Source: an uncultured Bacteroidota bacterium
Lineage (GTDB): Bacteria > Bacteroidota > Bacteroidia > Chitinophagales > Saprospiraceae
Length of the DNA: 9,270 bases
NCBI GenBank assembly: GCA_937952445.1
Contig: CALGAA010000227.1
Coordinates: 1-9,270 of the forward strand
Reading direction: 5' to 3'
The notes under the pieces: generated by a model
Told to the model about the DNA's origin: nothing
What the model saw: only the letters and a program-made list of their open reading frames with translations
Databases searched by the model: none
Position numbers and translations under genes: made by a program
Shown: one piece after another, positions 6,055 to 9,270 of the stretch
Numbering within the stretch: the stretch's first letter is position 1
How the letters are laid out: each line of letters begins with the position of its first letter

Positions 6055-6538
6055 ACATCTTCGGATATCGGTGAGAAATAAAGCGCACGTTTTCCGGACT
6101 GACTTCACTCCAGTTCTGGCCGTCATAATGCAACTCAAGTATCGAACCCGTGGGTAATTTCACGCCCGGATGATACCGATGAAAAAGGATTTCAGCGGCC
6201 GGATTGTGCGTAAAGAGCACGGTTACTTCTGCTTCGTCATCCACTCGACGCAAAGCAGCCCAAACATCCTCTTCAGCAGGCAAATACAAATTGCGATCGA
6301 ACGTAATACGAGAGTCATCCACGTCAAAAGTTTCGATAAAGGGAACGGCGGTTTCACGTGTTCTTTTGGCGGAAGAAACCAGCACCCGGTCCAGACGATC
6401 GACCACCTTTTGAAGTTCACCTGCCATCAACCTGGCGTCGTTTCTCCCACGGCTATTGAGAGGCCTTTCAAAGTCCGAACCGTACTGTGAACCCCAATCG
6501 GATTTGGCGTGCCGTATAATGAATATCCGTTTCATCAT
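6047..6538 (-). CDS. sixA: SixA-like histidine phosphatase
   Basis: Histidine phosphatase (phosphoglycerate-mutase-like) superfamily, small SixA class, cytoplasmic. The 163 residues begin MMKRIFIIRHAKSDWG; the RHAKS motif gives the phospho-accepting His10 with Arg9. SSAKRTRETA (55-64) supplies the usual arginine, and His111 in VLFTHNPAAEIL is the second catalytic histidine. The length and RHAKSDW start fit SixA rather than the larger mutases. E. coli SixA removes phosphate from phosphohistidine in phosphotransfer proteins; transfer of that role here is inference, since no HPt protein is nearby. Start is at 6538 or, one codon on, 6535. The gene is the first of the minus-strand block, overlaps the lipoprotein gene by 8 bp, and has a candidate -7 element 38 bp upstream. 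The symbol reflects family membership only. Confidence 0.88.
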   Translation of the reverse strand: MMKRIFIIRHAKSDWGSQYGSDFERPLNSRGRNDARLMAGELQKVVDRLDRVLVSSAKRTRETAVPFIETFDVDDSRITFDRNLYLPAEEDVWAALRRVDDEAEVTVLFTHNPAAEILFHRYHPGVKLPTGSILELHYDGQNWSEVSPENVRFISHRYPKMYA

Positions 6539-6575
6539 TCATGTTATTTTTCTATCTTTACAGTTTATGTCTGTA

Positions 6576-6583
6576 CAAAAATA
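6576..6583 (-). promoter_or_regulatory. Bacteroidota-type -7 element for the sixA-led block
   Basis: On the minus strand TATTTTTG (6583 to 6576) fits TAnnTTTG exactly. Initiation a few bases downstream would leave a leader of about 30 nt before the phosphatase ATG. No convincing -33 element is seen. The rest of this 123-bp divergent spacer (6539-6661) holds a plus-strand near-match TATCTTTA (6553-6560) and the palindrome CTTCGAAG (6646-6653) just before the next plus-strand gene, both too weak to list alone. Confidence 0.45.
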
Positions 6584-6661
6584 AAGACACGATTTCCGTG
6601 CTTTTGTTCTGAGTCTGGTTTGATTTGGGATATTATTTAGTAGAACTTCGAAGCTCAAATT

Positions 6662-8011
6662 ATGAAAAAGAGACTGGATATCCAGTCGTTACTTGAAAAT
6701 AGTCAAAAACAGGATCTTGTCCTATTTTTGAAGAATTCTTTTGCAAATCATCCTGAACTTGCCGATCATTTTCTTATTCATTTTGCTGCTACTTTTGAAT
6801 TGGATGAAACCGAGTTCCAGTTGATCATGAACCGCATTGAACGGTTGTTTCCGGATAATTTATCCAGTCTCACCCACCGGAAAGCCAATCAAATCAAGGA
6901 CCATCTCAAAAATCTCGTAGAACAGGCCAGGGATTGCCTCTCTCGAGAAGACTACCGGCAGGCATTTATGATCATTTCGCACAATCTCAAATTTCTGGAC
7001 CACTATTCCGACCTGCTCCCTGAAAAGTTCCGTTTCAAACCCCTGCAGGATCGTTGCTTCCAGATGCTCGACTCCATCTACCGGGAAAGTCCCGCCCCGG
7101 AACTCAAATCCAGGCTAACCACATTTTTGCATACTCTGATCACAGAGGGGAAAGCGATTCCTTTTGACGAAAAACTAAATCCCTACATGATCCTAATCGA
7201 ATGGGAAAAGGAAAAGCCGCTCCAGGTGTACAAAAGAGTCAAATACTACCTGGAAGACAAAATCCGGGAATACCCCCAACATCGGGCCTTGTGGATCACG
7301 CAACACGTGCAGGTTCTTTGTAAACTCGAACTACAAGGTGAATTACTGGACCTGGTGGACAATTACGACGGTGAAATTACGATGTACGAAGCATTGAAAC
7401 AGCATGGTCAGGCCAGGGATTTGGATAAAAAAGTGATCCAGTCATTGAAAAGGCAATATACGGAGCACAAGAACCGGCATATAAAGTCGAGCATATTCCA
7501 GATTCTGCAGAACCAGAAAAATGAGCCGATGGCCTTTACCCAGCTGGCGATTCAGGAGTATTTTTTAACAGGTGACATCAGCATCATCGTTGATCTGATG
7601 GACTCGAAAGAAGTGAGTAAGGAGGACCTGGTGGGAGAAATCACGACTTTTAGCCGCCAACACCCGGAAGCAGAACCATTTCATCTGTACACCGCATACA
7701 AATTCCTCGGGCAGGATGAATTGCTCAAAAATTCCCTGATGCAAGAGGAAGATATCTACGAGATTTTGCCATTTTTGGACATTATTTACCCGACGTACCG
7801 TGAAGAAGTCGAACAAAAACTGGCATCATTGATGGAGACCTACCTGCAATCCCACTTTGGACGACCTGCACTCAATCACATCAATGCCATTCTGGATGAA
7901 ATCAACCGGAGCGGTCAGGGGAGGTTGATCGATTTTCTCCTCAGGAATATAAGACATCAATTTGGCCACCGAAAGCACTTCCAGAAATTGATGAAAGAAC
8001 TGGTTCAATGA
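6662..8011 (+). CDS. Unrecognised 449-residue alpha-helical protein
   Basis: I cannot assign a function. The protein has no signal peptide, membrane segment or metal-binding Cys/His cluster and is almost entirely helix-forming, with amphipathic stretches of 20-40 residues that look like an alpha-solenoid of irregular repeats. The N-terminus (SLLENSQKQDLVLFLKNSFANHPELADHFLIHF, about 9-41) recalls the helical regions attached to SWIM zinc-finger proteins, where a line about failing or active units and 'peers lying below' recurs; no SWIM CxCxnCxH motif is present here. Other helical segments are YRQAFMIISHNLKFLDHYSD near 98-117 and LQVYKRVKYYLEDKIREYPQ near 188-207. The start ATG is at 6662 after a spacer with no Shine-Dalgarno sequence. 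The TGA stop overlaps the rlmH start as ATGA, so translation is probably coupled. A scaffold or protein-binding role is plausible from fold type alone. Confidence 0.8.
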   Translation: MKKRLDIQSLLENSQKQDLVLFLKNSFANHPELADHFLIHFAATFELDETEFQLIMNRIERLFPDNLSSLTHRKANQIKDHLKNLVEQARDCLSREDYRQAFMIISHNLKFLDHYSDLLPEKFRFKPLQDRCFQMLDSIYRESPAPELKSRLTTFLHTLITEGKAIPFDEKLNPYMILIEWEKEKPLQVYKRVKYYLEDKIREYPQHRALWITQHVQVLCKLELQGELLDLVDNYDGEITMYEALKQHGQARDLDKKVIQSLKRQYTEHKNRHIKSSIFQILQNQKNEPMAFTQLAIQEYFLTGDISIIVDLMDSKEVSKEDLVGEITTFSRQHPEAEPFHLYTAYKFLGQDELLKNSLMQEEDIYEILPFLDIIYPTYREEVEQKLASLMETYLQSHFGRPALNHINAILDEINRSGQGRLIDFLLRNIRHQFGHRKHFQKLMKELVQ

Positions 8012-8472
8012 AGGTAGAAATTTGGGCGATAGGAAAATTAAAACAACGAGAACTCAGCTCCAGTATTGATCAATATCTGAAAAGAATGCGAAAATACCAG
8101 CCTGTGATTCTCGATGAAATCCTCGTAAAAACCCGTTCGACCAACCCCGATATTTTGCGAAAAGCAGAGGCGGAAAAAATCCTGTCCAAATTAACCAATG
8201 GTGATTTTTTACTCCTTATGGACGAAACCGGGAAGCGGTTCAACTCCGTCGAATTTGCGGATTTTATTCAAAAATTCCTCATGCAACCGACCAGCCGGCT
8301 GGTTTTTCTCATTGGAGGTGCGTATGGTTTTGACCAGAGCATATACCACCGGGCGCAAGAAAAGATTAGTTTATCCCCGATGACATTTCCGCATGATCTG
8401 GCCCGTCTGGTCACGGTGGAGCAGTTGTATCGGGCATTTTCCATCCTGAACAATTCACCATATCACCATTAA
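8008..8472 (+). CDS. rlmH: 23S rRNA pseudouridine-1915 N3-methyltransferase RlmH
   Basis: SPOUT-class (knotted) methyltransferase that uses S-adenosylmethionine to methylate N3 of pseudouridine 1915 in helix 69 of 23S rRNA, acting on the assembled 70S ribosome in the cytoplasm. The 154 residues match the usual length of about 155-160. Family landmarks: MKVEIWAIGKLK at the N-terminus, LLMDETGKRFNS (69-80), the SAM-binding FLIGGAYGF (100-108), and the C-terminal knot region SLSPMTFPHDLARLVTVEQLYRA (121-143), ending PYHH. His129 and Tyr152 correspond to conserved active-site positions. The last residue is His, where E. coli has Arg in PYHR, a common variant. Translation starts within the stop codon of the upstream helical-protein gene, and the rhomboid gene begins five bases after the stop. 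Confidence 0.97.
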   Translation: MKVEIWAIGKLKQRELSSSIDQYLKRMRKYQPVILDEILVKTRSTNPDILRKAEAEKILSKLTNGDFLLLMDETGKRFNSVEFADFIQKFLMQPTSRLVFLIGGAYGFDQSIYHRAQEKISLSPMTFPHDLARLVTVEQLYRAFSILNNSPYHH

Positions 8473-8477
8473 ACCCT

Positions 8478-9095
8478 ATGACTGTAACCACCATTTTGTG
8501 TTTCATCATTTTTGGAATCTCGCTATGGGGATTCAATTCCCAATCGGTCTTCCTCAATCTGATGCATTACCCCTACGTCACAGCCCGGGATCGTTCGTAT
8601 TACCGGTTCCTGACCTCCATCTTTCTGCATGGCAGTTGGTTGCACTTACTGGTCAACCTTTTCGTGTTCTTCACCTTCGGGGAAGCGGTGGAATACCAGT
8701 TCGGCCTGTTGTTTGGTCCCGTTATGGGAAAAATCAACTTCCTGCTGCTGTTTTTACTTTCGGGGATATTGGCTGATGTGTTTACCTATCGAAAGCACCT
8801 GGAAGATCCCAACTTTCGTTCAGTCGGAGCATCGGGATCGATTTCAGGGGTGATGTTCGCCTATGTGCTTTTTTACCCGCTCCAAAACCTGTACTTGTAT
8901 GGTTTAATCCCCATTCCGGGCATTATTGCCGGCGTCTTGTATTTGTGGTATTCCAATTATGCTGCCAAAAAGGAGGGGGGCCGGATCGATCATAGTGCGC
9001 ATTTTTACGGAGCTGTAGCGGGGATTATCTTCACCATTGCAGTCTATCCCAAAGTTGTCCCCCTGTTTATTCAGCAGCTTTTTTCGATATTTTAA
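8478..9095 (+). CDS. Rhomboid-family intramembrane serine protease
   Basis: Integral inner-membrane protease that cleaves substrate proteins within or near their membrane segments. The 205 residues hold about six membrane helices (about 4-19, 54-76, 86-104, 117-135, 138-158 and 174-192), the minimal bacterial rhomboid core. The catalytic dyad is complete: Ser119 in SVGASGSISG (the GxSG motif) and His175 in DHSAHFYGAVAG. The supporting motif SIFLHGSWLHLLVNLFVF (47-64) supplies His51, His56 and Asn60, equivalent to the oxyanion-side residues of GlpG. The ATG at 8478 starts five bases after rlmH, indicating one operon with rlmH and the helical protein. Natural substrates cannot be inferred. No extra domain is present at either end, and no clear terminator follows. 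Confidence 0.95.
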   Translation: MTVTTILCFIIFGISLWGFNSQSVFLNLMHYPYVTARDRSYYRFLTSIFLHGSWLHLLVNLFVFFTFGEAVEYQFGLLFGPVMGKINFLLLFLLSGILADVFTYRKHLEDPNFRSVGASGSISGVMFAYVLFYPLQNLYLYGLIPIPGIIAGVLYLWYSNYAAKKEGGRIDHSAHFYGAVAGIIFTIAVYPKVVPLFIQQLFSIF

Positions 9096-9213
9096 AGCAA
9101 GAAGAAGGGAGGAATTGGAGAGGGGCATCGCCTCTTCAGGCTCAGATCCTATGTTTATGCCCTGCGTCCAATCAGGACTCTCAGGCCCGAGACTTGTTGT
9201 AAAAACTCATTTG

Positions 9214-9232
9214 TAATTGGTAATTGGTAATT
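9214..9232. repeat. Heptanucleotide tandem repeat TAATTGG (2.7 copies)
   Basis: TAATTGG occurs at 9214-9220 and 9221-9227, followed by a partial TAATT at 9228-9232. It sits in the non-coding tail after the rhomboid gene. The 175 bp from 9096 to the window end hold no supported gene, only this repeat and the pyrimidine-rich block next to it. Confidence 0.7.
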
Positions 9233-9245
9233 AATGGGTATTTCG

Positions 9246-9270
9246 CCCTACGCTCTCTGCTCACCGCTCT
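9246..9270. repeat. Pyrimidine-rich repeat, related to the 3809-3887 tract, cut by the window edge
   Basis: The last 18 bases, CTCTCTGCTCACCGCTCT (9253-9270), match CTCTCTACTCACTACTCT (3847-3864) at 15 of 18 positions, all three differences being transitions. A shared CCCTA precedes both (9246-9250 and 3842-3846), with two extra bases, CG, here. The block probably continues beyond the window. Confidence 0.55.

Noticed and set aside
6055..6138. Upstream extension of the lipoprotein gene to a start at 6138
   Set aside because: It would overlap the phosphatase gene by 92 bp and bury the lipoprotein signal; the start at 6054 gives a clean lipobox.
9119..9135. Hairpin AGAGG/CCTCT after the rhomboid gene
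   Set aside because: Five base pairs with a 7-nt loop and no T-run; too weak to call a terminator for the operon.
9179..9192. Imperfect palindrome TCTC-aggccc-GAGA
   Set aside because: Only four outer base pairs hold, it has no T-run, and such a structure is expected by chance.

Overview
The window looks like an ordinary chromosomal stretch of a member of the Bacteroidota. The signs are a type III (GlnN-class) glutamine synthetase, a DUF4296-type lipoprotein, TAnnTTTG-like promoter -7 elements, starts without clear Shine-Dalgarno sequences, and moderate GC content. A placement in or near the Saprospiria is only a guess from general style; nothing here proves it. No tRNA, rRNA, CRISPR array, transposase, phage structural gene or defence cassette is visible.

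Layout, left to right. Bases 1-1692 are the 3' part of a glutamine synthetase III gene (its 5' end lies outside the window). A 231-bp spacer, the longest gap in the window, follows. It holds two hairpins and a promoter element abutting the second hairpin. Then come tpiA (1924-2679) and, after an AT-rich spacer with nested inverted repeats, an S24/LexA-like regulator (2750-3595) that overlaps a 70-residue protein gene (3573-3785). These are all on the plus strand. They converge on a four-gene minus-strand block, read from right to left: sixA-like phosphatase (6538-6047), DUF4296-type lipoprotein (6054-5713), OmpR/PhoB-type response regulator (5658-4957) and membrane histidine kinase (4960-3872). 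A 123-bp divergent intergenic region separates this block from a plus-strand trio: an unrecognised 449-residue helical protein (6662-8011), rlmH (8008-8472) and a rhomboid protease (8478-9095). The last 175 bp are non-coding and hold a heptanucleotide repeat and a pyrimidine-rich repeat.

How the genes relate: GSIII (ammonium assimilation) and TIM (glycolysis) are housekeeping genes with separate transcription. The S24 regulator and the 70-aa protein are probably co-transcribed and may be self-regulated. The response regulator and kinase share an ATGA stop/start overlap and form one two-component system; the phosphatase and lipoprotein lie just upstream and may be in the same operon. The 449-aa protein and rlmH also share an ATGA overlap, and the rhomboid gene follows five bases later.

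I did not find a clearly new multi-gene system. The most unusual items are: a pyrimidine-rich repeat between the convergent genes that is flanked by a perfect 10-bp direct repeat and has a related copy at the window's right edge; a promoter -7 box placed directly against a perfect terminator-like hairpin before tpiA; the S24 regulator with a coiled-coil tail coupled to a small domain protein; and the unrecognised helical protein coupled to rlmH.
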